From RGIG1918 sp964570895 (lineage in GTDB: Bacteria > Cyanobacteriota > Vampirovibrionia > Gastranaerophilales > Gastranaerophilaceae), in contig CAZMZD010000011.1 of assembly GCA_964570895.1 (NCBI GenBank), forward strand, positions 1-46,586: a DNA stretch of 46,586 bases, in the 5' to 3' direction. Numbering within the stretch: the first letter of the stretch is position 1; each line of letters begins with the position of its first letter. A program made the translations under genes and the position numbers. Shown here one piece after another: positions 30,184 to 40,500 of the stretch. The notes under the pieces are model-generated. The model searched no databases. It saw only the letters and a list, made by a program, of their open reading frames with translations, and was not told the origin of the DNA.

Positions 30184-31482
30184 ATGCAAACAGTTGAGAA
30201 AATTGACGTAATAGTTGTTGGTGCAGGCCCCGCCGGGGTTGCCGCCGCAGTAACCGTCGCAAGAGGCGGAAAAACCGTTGTTATGATTGATAGAGCTGAT
30301 CTAGCAGGCTCTAAAAACATGTTCGGCGGTGCAGTTTATTTAAATTCCATAAAAGATTTATTTCCCATAACTTGGGAAGAAGCTCCGTACGAGAGCTATA
30401 TAAGCCAAAACAGATATTCGTTTTTAACTGAATCATCTTCAGTTGAAATTAATCACAAAACTTTGAATTATCCGTCGGCGGCAACAGTTTTCAGGCCTAA
30501 ATTTGATTCTTGGCTCATTGAACAAGCAAAAAAAGAAGGCGTTTTTTATGCACCTAAAACCACTGTGCGCGCTCTTTTGTTGGATGATAAACGAGTTATT
30601 GGCGTGAGAACGGATAACGAAGAGTTGAAAGCCCGCGTTGTGATTTTGGCGGACGGTGCTCAATCTAACTTGGCACAAACCCTAAAACTCAGAAAACCAA
30701 TGAAGCCAAAAGATTTGATTTTAGGGGTTAAAGAAACTTTTTATCTTGATAATGCAAAAATCAAAGAAAGGTTTAACCTTGTTGGAAATCAGGGAATGCT
30801 TTGCGAATATTTTGGCGGGCTCTCTGACGACGAAACTAAAGGCTATCCTTTTGCCATGGGCTTTTTATACACATTTAAAAACCATATTTCGCTCGGTATC
30901 GGAATTAATGCGGAAGATTTAATTAAAATCAAAAAAACGCCATACGAGCTTCTTGAAAGATTAAAATCCCATCCGGATATAATTCCGTATCTTGATGACG
31001 CAAGAAGTATTGAATATAGCGCACACACGCTCCCTGAAGCAGATTTTAACCATCTTCCAAAGTTGTATACTCATGGCGCAATGCTTGTAGGCGACGCGGC
31101 GGGGCTTGTGAACAATGTTCACTTTGAAGGCACTAATTATGCGATTTATTCAGGAATTTTAGCCGGCGAAACAGCGCTTGAAGCGGTCAAAACAAATAAT
31201 GCTTCAAAGAGTGTTTTATCGAAATATGAAAAACGTTTCAAGAAAAGCTTTATGTACAAAGATATGAAGTCATATAAAAACGTAGTTCCAACTCTTCGTA
31301 AAATGACAAACTCTGTTTTTCTGAAATATCCTAAAAAAATGGATGAATTTTTTACATTATTTAATATGGTGGACACTATTCCAAAAGCAACTAAATTCCG
31401 CAGTTTTGCCTTTAAAACAGGTAAGAGCATTGCAGGTGATATTCCAAAAATTGCAAAAACTGTCCTCGAGGTGCTAAAATAA
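30184..31482 (+). CDS. fixC: FixC-like electron-transfer flavoprotein-quinone oxidoreductase
   Basis: The 432-aa FAD enzyme has the N-terminal dinucleotide-binding motif VVGAGPAGVAAAVTVARGGK (about 11-30), the GSKNMFGGAVY segment typical of FixC/ETF-QO, a second FAD motif GAMLVGDAAGLVNNVHFEGTNYAIYSG, and a C-terminal helical region. FixC passes electrons from an electron-transfer flavoprotein (FixAB) to quinone or, in bifurcating FixABCX, splits them towards ferredoxin. Here fixX overlaps it by one base but fixAB are not in the window. A -10 box abutting the start suggests a leaderless message. Confidence 0.88.
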   Translation: MQTVEKIDVIVVGAGPAGVAAAVTVARGGKTVVMIDRADLAGSKNMFGGAVYLNSIKDLFPITWEEAPYESYISQNRYSFLTESSSVEINHKTLNYPSAATVFRPKFDSWLIEQAKKEGVFYAPKTTVRALLLDDKRVIGVRTDNEELKARVVILADGAQSNLAQTLKLRKPMKPKDLILGVKETFYLDNAKIKERFNLVGNQGMLCEYFGGLSDDETKGYPFAMGFLYTFKNHISLGIGINAEDLIKIKKTPYELLERLKSHPDIIPYLDDARSIEYSAHTLPEADFNHLPKLYTHGAMLVGDAAGLVNNVHFEGTNYAIYSGILAGETALEAVKTNNASKSVLSKYEKRFKKSFMYKDMKSYKNVVPTLRKMTNSVFLKYPKKMDEFFTLFNMVDTIPKATKFRSFAFKTGKSIAGDIPKIAKTVLEVLK

Positions 31483-31772
31483 TGAATGATAAATTTAACA
31501 AAAGAATAATAGAAGATAAACTATCGCACGTTAAATATAAAGCAGACAAAGTTCCGCACATAATTGTCGACGAGATGGTTTGCGAAAAATGCACAACAAA
31601 AGAATGTCTTTATGTTTGCCCTGCAAGAGTTTATTCAGAAGAGAACGGTAAAATCAAAGTGGAATATGAAAATTGTTTAGAATGTGGCATTTGTAAAATT
31701 TCTTGCCCCAAAAAGGCAATCACTTGGTCTTATCCTGAATCCGGTTATGGTGTAGTTTATAAGTATAGTTAG
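31482..31772 (+). CDS. fixX: FixX-like ferredoxin
   Basis: The 96-aa ferredoxin-like protein has C-x4-C...CPARVYSEENGKIKVEYENC and the cluster motif CLECGICKISCP, ending WSYPESGYGVVYKYS, the FixX pattern that pairs with FixC. The second Cys group is a full CX2CX2CX3CP set binding one 4Fe-4S cluster; the first group is partial (CEKCTTKECLYVCP). Its ATG overlaps the fixC stop by one base (TAATG), so the pair is translationally coupled. It probably hands electrons between the flavoprotein and quinone-side partners. Confidence 0.88.
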   Translation: MNDKFNKRIIEDKLSHVKYKADKVPHIIVDEMVCEKCTTKECLYVCPARVYSEENGKIKVEYENCLECGICKISCPKKAITWSYPESGYGVVYKYS

Positions 31773-31782
31773 CGGAGTTAAA

Positions 31783-32250
31783 ATGAATCAGTATTTTTCA
31801 AGATGGTATGATAAAGATCCTGTTCTTTCAATGTCGATGAGAACATTATCTACGTCAGATGACGCAACCCAAATTTCAGTTGCGCTTAATTTGATTAAAA
31901 TAATCATCGAGCATTCAATTCAAGAACATGAGTTCAATAATGTTGAAGATATTGTTGACGCGGTTGAAAACGGGATTATCCAAAGAGGAAATTGCCGTTG
32001 GTATGATATCGATTCTACTGTTAGGACTGCAATTCAAATGCTTGAAAAATGCTCGCCATCCACAAGACAAAAAGTGGCAATTGATATGGCGCAGCTTGTA
32101 ATTGAAAAAATAATTCAAGATGACGACACGGAAGACGACACTGAAATGGTGGCGCAGAGCGAAAATGTAGACAAAAACTTGCTTTTAGATTTAGAAATGC
32201 TTTCTAAAGACGCGCCGGACATCGAAATAATTAATGATATTGATAACTAA
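31783..32250 (+). CDS. Hypothetical helical protein
   Basis: The 155-aa protein is acidic and helical, with a pattern of paired halves. The first half carries RWYDKDPVLSMSMRTLST...VALNLIKIIIEHSIQEHEF, and the second CRWYDIDSTVRTAIQMLEKC...VAIDMAQLVIEKIIQDDD. The RWYD-x-D...[MT]-[RA]-x-L motif followed by an isoleucine-rich helix is repeated about 75 residues apart, which suggests an internal duplication. It sits between fixX (10-bp gap) and the TPR gene (1-bp overlap), so it is part of that operon. No family name recognised. Confidence 0.65.
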   Translation: MNQYFSRWYDKDPVLSMSMRTLSTSDDATQISVALNLIKIIIEHSIQEHEFNNVEDIVDAVENGIIQRGNCRWYDIDSTVRTAIQMLEKCSPSTRQKVAIDMAQLVIEKIIQDDDTEDDTEMVAQSENVDKNLLLDLEMLSKDAPDIEIINDIDN

Positions 32251-33182
32251 TGAGCGATTTTGAATTACTTGAAAATTTAAAAAACACGGTTGAAGCAGAC
32301 CCCACAAATTTTCAAGCAAGGCGCGAACTTGCGGTTTTGTGTATGGATATGGGGTATGAAAAAGTTGCTCTAAATCAATTTAATTCGCTTTCTCAAATTT
32401 TTACGCAAGACGCCGATATTTTCTTCAATATCGGGATTTGCTGGGAAAAATTAAAAAATGATAAAATGGCTCTTAAGGCCTACCAAAAAGCAATCGAGCT
32501 AAACCCAAATGAAATAGACTATGTTTTCAACCTTGCTCTTGTATATGAAAAATTAGGGCAGCTGGATGAAGCTAAATATCAGTTTAAAAAAGCAATCTGT
32601 ATGGACCCCGAAGACCATAATTCTTTCTTTTGTATCGGCTGCATATTTGTAAAAGAAGGTAATGTGGAAAACGCTATAAAGTGCTTCAAAAAAGCAATTC
32701 AGTATAATTATAGCGACTATTTTGCCCATTTTTATCTTGCGCAAGAATACAAAAAAAATGGAAATATTGAACTTGCAATTGATGAATACAACAAGGTTTT
32801 AGAGCTTTCGCCGGATTATGCTTGGGCATATTTTAACCTTGCTCAAATATATTATGAAAAAGGCGAAACCACGCTTGCAATCAGAAACTTAGAAGCAAGC
32901 CTTGAAAAAAATAAAAAGGATGTTGAAGCATATAAAATTTTAGCGAAAATCTATTTGCAGCTCGATGAGCCTAAAATGGCAAAAGAAGTGTTGCTTCACG
33001 GGCTCGAGCTCTTAGAAGATAACGGCGATATTTTCTACGCTCTTTCAAAATGCGAAGAAAAACTCGGAAATATGGAAGAACGTGTCGAATATCTCAAAAA
33101 GGCAATAACAAACGCACACAGCCTTTCGTATAGCATAAAAACACTAACAAGCGAGCTTAAAAAATGTCAGAAACTCATATAA
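32250..33182 (+). CDS. Tetratricopeptide-repeat protein
   Basis: The 310-aa protein consists almost entirely of TPRs, about seven to eight 34-residue units with the A-x-x-x-[YF]-x-x-x-L-x-x-x-P consensus, e.g. MALKAYQKAIELNPNEIDY, EAKYQFKKAICMDPEDHNSF, LAIDEYNKVLELSPDYAWAY, NAIKCFKKAIQYN. There is no signal peptide or enzyme domain, so it is probably a cytoplasmic scaffold. It overlaps the upstream hypothetical gene by 1 bp and dprA by 19 bp, implying one transcript. Confidence 0.85.
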   Translation: MSDFELLENLKNTVEADPTNFQARRELAVLCMDMGYEKVALNQFNSLSQIFTQDADIFFNIGICWEKLKNDKMALKAYQKAIELNPNEIDYVFNLALVYEKLGQLDEAKYQFKKAICMDPEDHNSFFCIGCIFVKEGNVENAIKCFKKAIQYNYSDYFAHFYLAQEYKKNGNIELAIDEYNKVLELSPDYAWAYFNLAQIYYEKGETTLAIRNLEASLEKNKKDVEAYKILAKIYLQLDEPKMAKEVLLHGLELLEDNGDIFYALSKCEEKLGNMEERVEYLKKAITNAHSLSYSIKTLTSELKKCQKLI

Positions 33183-34288
33183 TTCAAGAAAAAATAGCGC
33201 TCGATGATAATTTCGACAAATATTATTTTGCAATCGCTTCCATAAGGGAAGTTATGCCCGTTCTTAAAACCGCTCTGCTTGAATATTTTGATTTAAATCC
33301 CGTTAGTTTTATAAATGCAAACGAGGATGACCTCAATCTTTTTGCCGAAAATTATCCCGAAATTAAAATACCAAGAAATTTTCTCTCTAAAATTAAAGAG
33401 CTTGATGTTGATAAAATTTATGATGAAGTGATGTCATCCGGCTTTGATTATGTCACAATTCAAGACCCAAGCTACCCAAGAATGTTAAAAGAAATTCAAG
33501 ATTATCCTTGCGTTCTTTTTTATAAAGGAAAATTTACTCCTGAAATTTTTGAAAACACTTTAGCGGTTGTTGGCTCGAGGCGCGCAAGTGAAAACGCAAA
33601 AAGTGCGCTCAGGCGAATTATGTCCGGCATGCAAAACGCGCCGCTTACAATAGTTTCAGGGCTTGCATACGGTATTGATGCCACAGCTCACCGCCTTGCG
33701 CTTGAGATGAATCTTAGAACAATTGGTGTTATAGGAAGCGGGCTAAAATATCAATACCCAAATTCTAACGCGGATTTATACAGAGATATTCCCGAAAATA
33801 ATCTGATTCTTTCAGAATATTTGCCCGATGTTCAGCCTTCAAGTTTCCATTTTCCGCAAAGAAACAGAATAGTGACGGGGCTTTCGCTTGGCACTCTTGT
33901 TGCAGAAGCTGCGCTTAAAAGCGGGGCAATGATAAGCGCTAATTTAACTCTTGAACAAGGTAGGGAACTTATGTGTATCCCTGGGCTTATCACAAACCCT
34001 AATACAGAAGGAATTTACAAGCTTCTAAAATCGGGCGCAGGGCTTGTAACTTGCGCAGATGATGTTTATGAATATCTAGGGTTTGATTTTTCGAGCACAA
34101 AAAAACAAGTTGAGCTAACGGAAGATGAAGAAAAAATTGTTTCAGTTTTGCAAATTGAAGAGCAAACCATGGAAAATCTACTCGAAAAAACTGAAATTGA
34201 TTCAAATACATTAATGGTATACTTGACAGGGCTTGAATTAAAGGGTTTAATAAAACAGACGAGGGGAAAATATTATATTACGGATTAA
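33164..34288 (+). CDS. dprA: DNA-processing protein DprA
   Basis: DprA binds incoming single-stranded DNA and loads RecA during transformation. The 374-aa protein has an N-terminal SAM-like helical part, the Rossmann core with VVGSRRASENAK (about 139-150), SGLAYGIDATAHRLAL (166-181), GVIGSGLKYQYPNSNADLY (about 187-205), and the nucleotide-binding FHFPQRNRIVTGLS with TLVAEAALKSGAM. The C-terminal winged-helix domain (about 308-374) ends IKQTRGKYYITD. It starts inside the TPR gene and is followed 2 bp later by topA. That suggests natural-transformation capacity but does not prove it, since dprA is widespread. Confidence 0.95.
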   Translation: MSETHIIQEKIALDDNFDKYYFAIASIREVMPVLKTALLEYFDLNPVSFINANEDDLNLFAENYPEIKIPRNFLSKIKELDVDKIYDEVMSSGFDYVTIQDPSYPRMLKEIQDYPCVLFYKGKFTPEIFENTLAVVGSRRASENAKSALRRIMSGMQNAPLTIVSGLAYGIDATAHRLALEMNLRTIGVIGSGLKYQYPNSNADLYRDIPENNLILSEYLPDVQPSSFHFPQRNRIVTGLSLGTLVAEAALKSGAMISANLTLEQGRELMCIPGLITNPNTEGIYKLLKSGAGLVTCADDVYEYLGFDFSSTKKQVELTEDEEKIVSVLQIEEQTMENLLEKTEIDSNTLMVYLTGLELKGLIKQTRGKYYITD

Positions 34289-34290
34289 AA

Positions 34291-36555
34291 ATGTCAACTA
34301 AAACTGAAAATACATTGGTGATAGTGGAATCACCTGCAAAATCAAAAACAATTAAGAAAATTTTAGGTTCAAACTACACAATTGAAGCAAGTTACGGTCA
34401 TATTAGAGATTTAGCTCCAAAAGGGCTTGGCTTTGATATTGAACATAATTTTGCTCCGACTTTTGTAATTATTCCTGAAAAACAAAAAGTTGTAACCAAT
34501 TTAAATAAGCTTGCAAAATCGGCAGACACCGTTCTTCTCGCTTCCGACCCTGACCGTGAAGGAGAAGCGATTGCTTGGCACATTAAAGAAGTGCTTAAGG
34601 TGCCTGAATCTAAAATCAGAAGAATTGTTTTTAACGAAATTACCCCAAAGGCCGTGCGCGAGGCTGTTGAAAACCCGCATGAGATTGATATGCTAAAAGT
34701 CGAAGCGCAAAAAACTCGTCAAATTTTGGATAAATTAGTTGGTTTTAAAATCAGTCCTATTCTTTGGGAAAAGCTCAAAAACTACAGGCTTTCAGCAGGA
34801 AGAGTTCAATCTGTTGCGCTTAGAATTATCTGCGAAAGAGAAGATGAAATTGACAAATTCATTCCTCAAGAATATTGGAAAATCGTTGCAAATCTTGAAA
34901 AAGATAAATTCCCGTTCAGCGCGGAACTTCAAAGAATTTCAAAAAATGGCGACGATAAAAAACTTGAAATAAATTCTGAAGAAGAAGCTCAAAAAATCTT
35001 GAAAGAGCTTGAAGGTGCTCAATATAAAGTTAAAAAAATCGCAACTCGTAACACCCAAAGAAAGCCGCAAGCTCCATACATCACATCAACCCTTCAACGC
35101 GAAGCGAGCTCTAGGCTTAATTTTGGCGTGCAAAAAACAATGCAGGTTGCGCAAAAATTATACGAAGGCATTGAGCTTGGCGAAGATGGCGCAGTGGGCT
35201 TAATCACATACATGAGAACAGACTCCACTCGTATATCAGACGACGCGCGCGAGGCAGCAAAAGGCTTTATAACCTATAATTATGGCGATAAATATTACCC
35301 GAAAACGCCAAACTTATACGAGCCAAAGAAAAAAGCGAACGTGCAAGATGCGCACGAAGCAATCAGGCCAACTTACGTTGAAAAAACTCCTGAAAGCATA
35401 AAAAAATATTTAACGCCCGAGCAATTTAAGCTCTATAAGCTTATTTGGGCAAGGTTTATGGCATCTCAAATGGAATCTGCTGCAGTTAAAAATATCACAA
35501 TTGATATTGATGCAGATGGTTATATTTTCAAAATCGGTTCTTCAAAAGTTGAATTCGATGGCTTCTTGAAGGTTTACACAGATGACGAAGATGAAGCGCC
35601 AAGCCAAAAACACCCTGATTTAAAAGAAGGCGATGTTTTGGATTTTGTTTCGCTTGAGTCTTCTCAACATTTCACACAGCCACCGGCTCGCTACTCAGAA
35701 GCTACCCTTGTGAAACAGCTTGAAGAATACGGCATAGGCAGGCCTTCAACATACGCTTCAATTATTACAAAAATTCAACAGAGAGGCTATGTTGAAAAGC
35801 TTGAAAAAGCCTTGAAGCCAACAATTCTTGGGCGCACAATTTGCACTCAACTACTTGAGCATTTCACAACAATTATGGATTACAAATTCACAGCTGATAT
35901 GGAACTCAAGCTTGATAACATTGCAGACAACAAGGCAGACGGCGTGCAGGTTTTGAACGATTTTTGGAAACCGTTTGAAAAAACTCTTAGCTCTGCACAA
36001 GAAAACATGGGCGCAGTTGTAATTAAAGCGGATGTTAAATGCCCTAATTGCGGGCGCGATATGGTTGTTAAAACAAGCAGGTTTGGCAAGCAATTCCTTG
36101 GCTGCTCGGGCTATCCCGAATGTAAAACAATGATGCCATACGGCGATGGTAAACCAATTGAAAAAACGCCGGATGAGCCAACCGATGTTAAATGTGAAAA
36201 ATGCGGTGGCGAAACAGTCATCAAAACAGGGCCGTACGGCAAATATTACCAATGCTTAAACGAAAAATGCAAAGCAAGAAAAGGGATTGTTGTGTCATCA
36301 GGCGTTGCTTGCCCGAAATGCGCCAAAGTTGGGCGCGATGGCGAACTTATCCAAAGAAGGTCAAGATACGGCAAATATTTCTGGGGCTGTTCAAAATATC
36401 CGGATTGCGATTTTGTCGTGTGGTCTGAACCTATAAAAGAAAAATGTCCTGATTGCGGAAGTATTCTTGTTAAAAAATTCTTAAAAAAAGGCAATTTCTA
36501 CGCTTGCTCAAATAAAGAATGCAAATATACAAGGCCGATGCCTGAAGAGGAGTAA
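34291..36555 (+). CDS. topA: DNA topoisomerase I
   Basis: This type IA topoisomerase relaxes negative supercoils. The 754-aa protein has the TOPRIM domain (VIVESPAKSKTIKKIL near residue 10; DPDREGEAIAWH near 90), the central toroid with the active-site segment GLITYMRTDSTRIS (catalytic Tyr near 307), DAHEAIRPT, and QLEEYGIGRPSTYASII. At the C-terminus are four zinc-ribbon repeats (CPNCGRDM, CEKCGGET, CPKCAKVG, CPDCGSIL, each with a second Cys pair), more than the minimal bacterial form. It lies between dprA and aroE with gaps of 2 bp each, in one tight operon. Confidence 0.96.
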   Translation: MSTKTENTLVIVESPAKSKTIKKILGSNYTIEASYGHIRDLAPKGLGFDIEHNFAPTFVIIPEKQKVVTNLNKLAKSADTVLLASDPDREGEAIAWHIKEVLKVPESKIRRIVFNEITPKAVREAVENPHEIDMLKVEAQKTRQILDKLVGFKISPILWEKLKNYRLSAGRVQSVALRIICEREDEIDKFIPQEYWKIVANLEKDKFPFSAELQRISKNGDDKKLEINSEEEAQKILKELEGAQYKVKKIATRNTQRKPQAPYITSTLQREASSRLNFGVQKTMQVAQKLYEGIELGEDGAVGLITYMRTDSTRISDDAREAAKGFITYNYGDKYYPKTPNLYEPKKKANVQDAHEAIRPTYVEKTPESIKKYLTPEQFKLYKLIWARFMASQMESAAVKNITIDIDADGYIFKIGSSKVEFDGFLKVYTDDEDEAPSQKHPDLKEGDVLDFVSLESSQHFTQPPARYSEATLVKQLEEYGIGRPSTYASIITKIQQRGYVEKLEKALKPTILGRTICTQLLEHFTTIMDYKFTADMELKLDNIADNKADGVQVLNDFWKPFEKTLSSAQENMGAVVIKADVKCPNCGRDMVVKTSRFGKQFLGCSGYPECKTMMPYGDGKPIEKTPDEPTDVKCEKCGGETVIKTGPYGKYYQCLNEKCKARKGIVVSSGVACPKCAKVGRDGELIQRRSRYGKYFWGCSKYPDCDFVVWSEPIKEKCPDCGSILVKKFLKKGNFYACSNKECKYTRPMPEEE

Positions 36556-36557
36556 AA

Positions 36558-37403
36558 ATGAGTTATAAATTTGCTATCATTGGTTTTCCTATCAAACACT
36601 CTTTATCGCCTGTCATCCAAAGGGCGGCGCTTGAGTCTGTGGGGCTTGATGGCACGTATGAAATTATAGAAACTCGCCCTGAAAATTTGGTTTCGACTGT
36701 CAAAACCCTTAAATCGCAAGGCTATAACGGCTTTAATGTCACAATCCCTCATAAAGTTCCAATCACGCTTTTTTTGGAGCAATTTGATGATTTTGCAAAT
36801 GTTACGGGTTCTGTAAATACGGTTAAAATAACTGATGAAAAGACCCTTTATGGCTATAATACAGACGTTTACGGTTTTATGAGAGCAATTCCCAAGAATT
36901 GCGACCTTCAAGGCTCGACTGTTGCGGTTATGGGCACGGGTGGCGCTGCAAGAGGTGTTTGTGCTGCGCTTTATCAGCTCGGCGTTCAAAGAATTGATAT
37001 GTATTCAAGAAATGTTGCGGATTCCCACATCGATGTAGAAGGCATTAGAACCCGTTTCAAAGATTTAAAAGTCAATCTTTACCAATATCAAATGCTTTAC
37101 AACTTAAATATATACAAAATGGTTGTAAACACTACTCCTATTGGTATGACGGGGCACAGCCAAGGCACTTCGATTTTAACTGATGATATAGTTGCAACTC
37201 TTCCTGCGGAAGGCTACATTTATGATATTATCTACACCCCTTCAAAAACAGAGCTTATAAAACAAGCAATAAGAAGCGGTAGAAAATATATTTCAGGGCT
37301 CGATATGCTTATCTATCAAGGCGCAAAAGCGTTTGAAATATGGACAGGTAAAGTTCCTGATGTAGATAAAATGAAAATCGCGGCGCTTGAATATCTTTCA
37401 TAG
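36558..37403 (+). CDS. aroE: Shikimate dehydrogenase
   Basis: AroE reduces 3-dehydroshikimate to shikimate with NADPH in aromatic amino-acid synthesis. The 281-aa protein has the substrate-binding GFPIKHSLSPVIQRAAL (9-25), the catalytic Lys in FNVTIPHK, the Rossmann motif GTGGAARGVCAAL, and the conserved GLDMLIYQGAKAFEIWTG near the end. It has normal length. The ATG has GAGGAG just upstream, within the end of topA. Last gene of the TPR-dprA-topA-aroE series. Confidence 0.95.
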   Translation: MSYKFAIIGFPIKHSLSPVIQRAALESVGLDGTYEIIETRPENLVSTVKTLKSQGYNGFNVTIPHKVPITLFLEQFDDFANVTGSVNTVKITDEKTLYGYNTDVYGFMRAIPKNCDLQGSTVAVMGTGGAARGVCAALYQLGVQRIDMYSRNVADSHIDVEGIRTRFKDLKVNLYQYQMLYNLNIYKMVVNTTPIGMTGHSQGTSILTDDIVATLPAEGYIYDIIYTPSKTELIKQAIRSGRKYISGLDMLIYQGAKAFEIWTGKVPDVDKMKIAALEYLS

Positions 37404-37488
37404 GCTCGCGCATTTTAAATTTAATTTTGCGTGCCATTCAAGTCGGAATATCTTTCATAATTTTCCTAGACTATTTTATTTTTTAATA

Positions 37489-37494
37489 TATAAT
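37489..37494 (+). promoter_or_regulatory. Candidate -10 box of the 1204-aa protein gene
   Basis: TATAAT, 31 bp before the ATG, in a 122-bp intergenic region. No convincing -35 hexamer. Confidence 0.3.
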
Positions 37495-37525
37495 AAGAAT
37501 TGTAAATATTTACTAAGTCAAGATT

Positions 37526-40500
37526 ATGAAATGTCCGAAATGTAAAACGGAAGTAAACCCCAAAGAAGCGATTTGCCCCAACTGCAACACTCATCTTGTT
37601 GTTGCTTGCCCTCGTTGTGGCTCAAAAACAAGAATTGGCTCGTCGTCGTGCTCTAAATGCGGTTTTGTTTTTGTTAAATTTTGCGATGTTTGCGGAAGCG
37701 CAAACTATTTGAGCGCAAAGCAGTGCAGAAAATGCTACCACGAATTTAAAGAGCAAGAAGAAGTGCAAGAAGAGGTAGTTTTGCCTCAAGCTGAGCAAGA
37801 AAACCTTGAGCAAGCGCCGCAAGAACAAACGCAAGCCGCTCCTGTTATTAAAGAAATTCCGGAAATTGATGAAGAAATCAAATCAAAACCTAAGGAAGTC
37901 GGGCAAACTTTCGCAATTTTTATTGATTTTATTAATCTTGTTCACACTTTTTCAAAATTTAAAGATGTAGAGTTTAAAGAAAAGGTCATTTTAAACATCC
38001 GCGCTGCCATAAAAATCGCTTTTGGCGCTCCGTCAGATTTTGTTCCCCCGAACTTTGCTCACTTTAAAATTGAATACAAAAAGAACGTGCAAATTTCTAA
38101 AAAAATCGCTAAATTTAAAGCCGAAATGCAAAAATTTAACGATATTTTGCAAGAAACATTGGGCGAGCGCATTTTGTATAAAATTATAATCGCGGAAGAT
38201 GACAAAAAGCAATTTAAAAACATCACCCAAAACAAGCTTGCCGGAAATAATTTTGACGTAATAGTGACAAATGCTTTGTATGATTCTCTAAAATGGGAAA
38301 TGAATTTAATTAAAATTTCCCCTGAAGCATACAAAATGATGCTTTTTGAAGATATAAAGCGAGATAATAATTCCAAAAAAGTTTCAGATTCCAAAGCTCT
38401 TGAAACAATTTCTAATATCTTGAAAAACCGCGACAGTGCCATCTCTGTAATTTCTGTCAGCGCTCCGCGCGGTGTTGGCAAAACTTATCTTGCAGATTGC
38501 CTTCAAACAAGTTTTTCGTCAGATGACATTCTTTTCTTGCGCGGTCGTTGCACTGCGCTCACTCAAATCAGCCCCATAGGGCTTGTTCAAGATATTTTCA
38601 TAACTCTTTTCAATCTTTCGTTTTTATCAAGCAGACATGAGAAAAAACTGAAAGAAATTAGAAACATTCTGCAAAAAGCAATTTCAAGAAACCCTGATAT
38701 CACAAGCGAGCAGATAGACACGCTCATAAACCTGCTTTATCCTGTGCGCGAAGATATTTACGAAAATATCCACACCAATAAATCAAAAACATTCCAAGAT
38801 TTAAAAATAATTTTAGATATCATAAAATCCGGCAATCGCGTCGTTATGGTTGTTGATGATTTTGATTTGATTGACGAAACAAGCTATGAATTTTTGAAAT
38901 ATTTAATTGAAACAGGCTTCTTTAAAGACGGTTCAAAGCTTATGCTTCTCTACCGCAGAGATGGCTCTGTTTTAAACTATTTGCACACTGATAAGCTTGA
39001 TAAGCACGAAATTTTAGATGTTGTCCTTGCGCCAATTTCTCTTTCTCAAATGAGAGATTTTCTGCTTGATAAATTCAACCCTGAAAAGAAAATACCAGAC
39101 ATTGTTTTGAGTCAGATGATAAATAATGCAGGCGGCAATTTTGCATATCTCGAACAAGCTCTTTCTCATTTAGTTGATATGGGAATTGTGTCAAATGAAG
39201 GCAATGCGCTTGAATTTGACAGGAAATACTCTGACTATTTTGTTCCGCCAACTTTTGATGAAATTTTAAAACAAAGGTTTGTTCTTTTGCGTGAAAATTC
39301 GCGTAATGCCTTCAAATTGCTTGGGCTCGCATCATACCTTGGCGGCAAGTTTAATAAAAATTCAATAATAAAAACTCTTCATTTTAATGATGATGAGTTT
39401 GATGAATACGCGCAATTCTTGATTGACGCTAATTTCATAGTCAAACTTTACAAAAACACATACGCTTTCAAAAATAATCTTGTATGGACATATATCTACG
39501 ACTTTGCAAAGTCTGATAATCTTCTTGAAGATTTAGGCAGAGAATTTTTAAATAATATTATTAATTCAACTGTTGCGACGCCCACAATCAAAGCGCTTCT
39601 TGCACAAAACACGGGTGACAAAAAGCTCACCTTTGAACTCTGGACTCAAAGCCTCAAAGTTGCTTCATATATTGGTGACATCGGTCTTTATATCACATCT
39701 CAAAAGCAAAGTTTTGAAAACATAACTCAAAACCATAAAGACTATGACATCACGCGTAAAAACATATCTGAAAGGCTCGGCAAGCTAGTATACACAAAAA
39801 ATCCAAAAGACGGCATAAATTACCTCTCAAAAGCGATAAATTTTGCCGAATCTGATAATAATATCCCAAAAGTGGTTGAGCTTACGGGTTATCTCATCAC
39901 AAGCGCTTCAATTATTCAAAACTACCATGGCGTAATTGAAGCTGTGGATAATATTTTAAAGATTTACAAAGGACCAAAATTTGTTTTGGAACGCGCCCTT
40001 ATAAAATCCAGAAAACTAAACGCGCTTAATTGCATTGGGGATTGGGAAGAAGTCGTTTCAATCGTGAACAATGAAATTACTCCAATTTTCCAAGACTATC
40101 TCAAAAAGCCAAAGAAAATTGATTTTGCGACTTATAAAGACATTTACAACACTTGGATGTTTGCAAACATCGCGCTTGCTCTTGCCTATACGTACCAAGG
40201 AAACGCCGTTGCAGGCGAGCTTTTGGCAGATATCGAAAAAGAACTTTTCAAATCTAAAAAATCTTCAGATAAAAATGATAACATCGACATCAAAATAGAA
40301 TTTTTGATTGTTCGCGCTTTCAATTATTCTGTTCACGGCAATTTGCAAATGTCTGAAGAAATTTTGCAAAATATCGTGAAAGATTATTCTTGGGCGATAA
40401 AAGACCCGCTCATTGTTTCAAGATGGAATTTTGTCGACATCGTAAATAAAATTATTTCCGCATCTTATGAAAACATCGGTGAAGAGCTCTTTAACGCGGT

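Noticed and set aside
34398..36494. Antisense and out-of-frame ORFs within topA
   Set aside because: Shadows of the topA coding frame, whose motifs and zinc ribbons are unambiguous.
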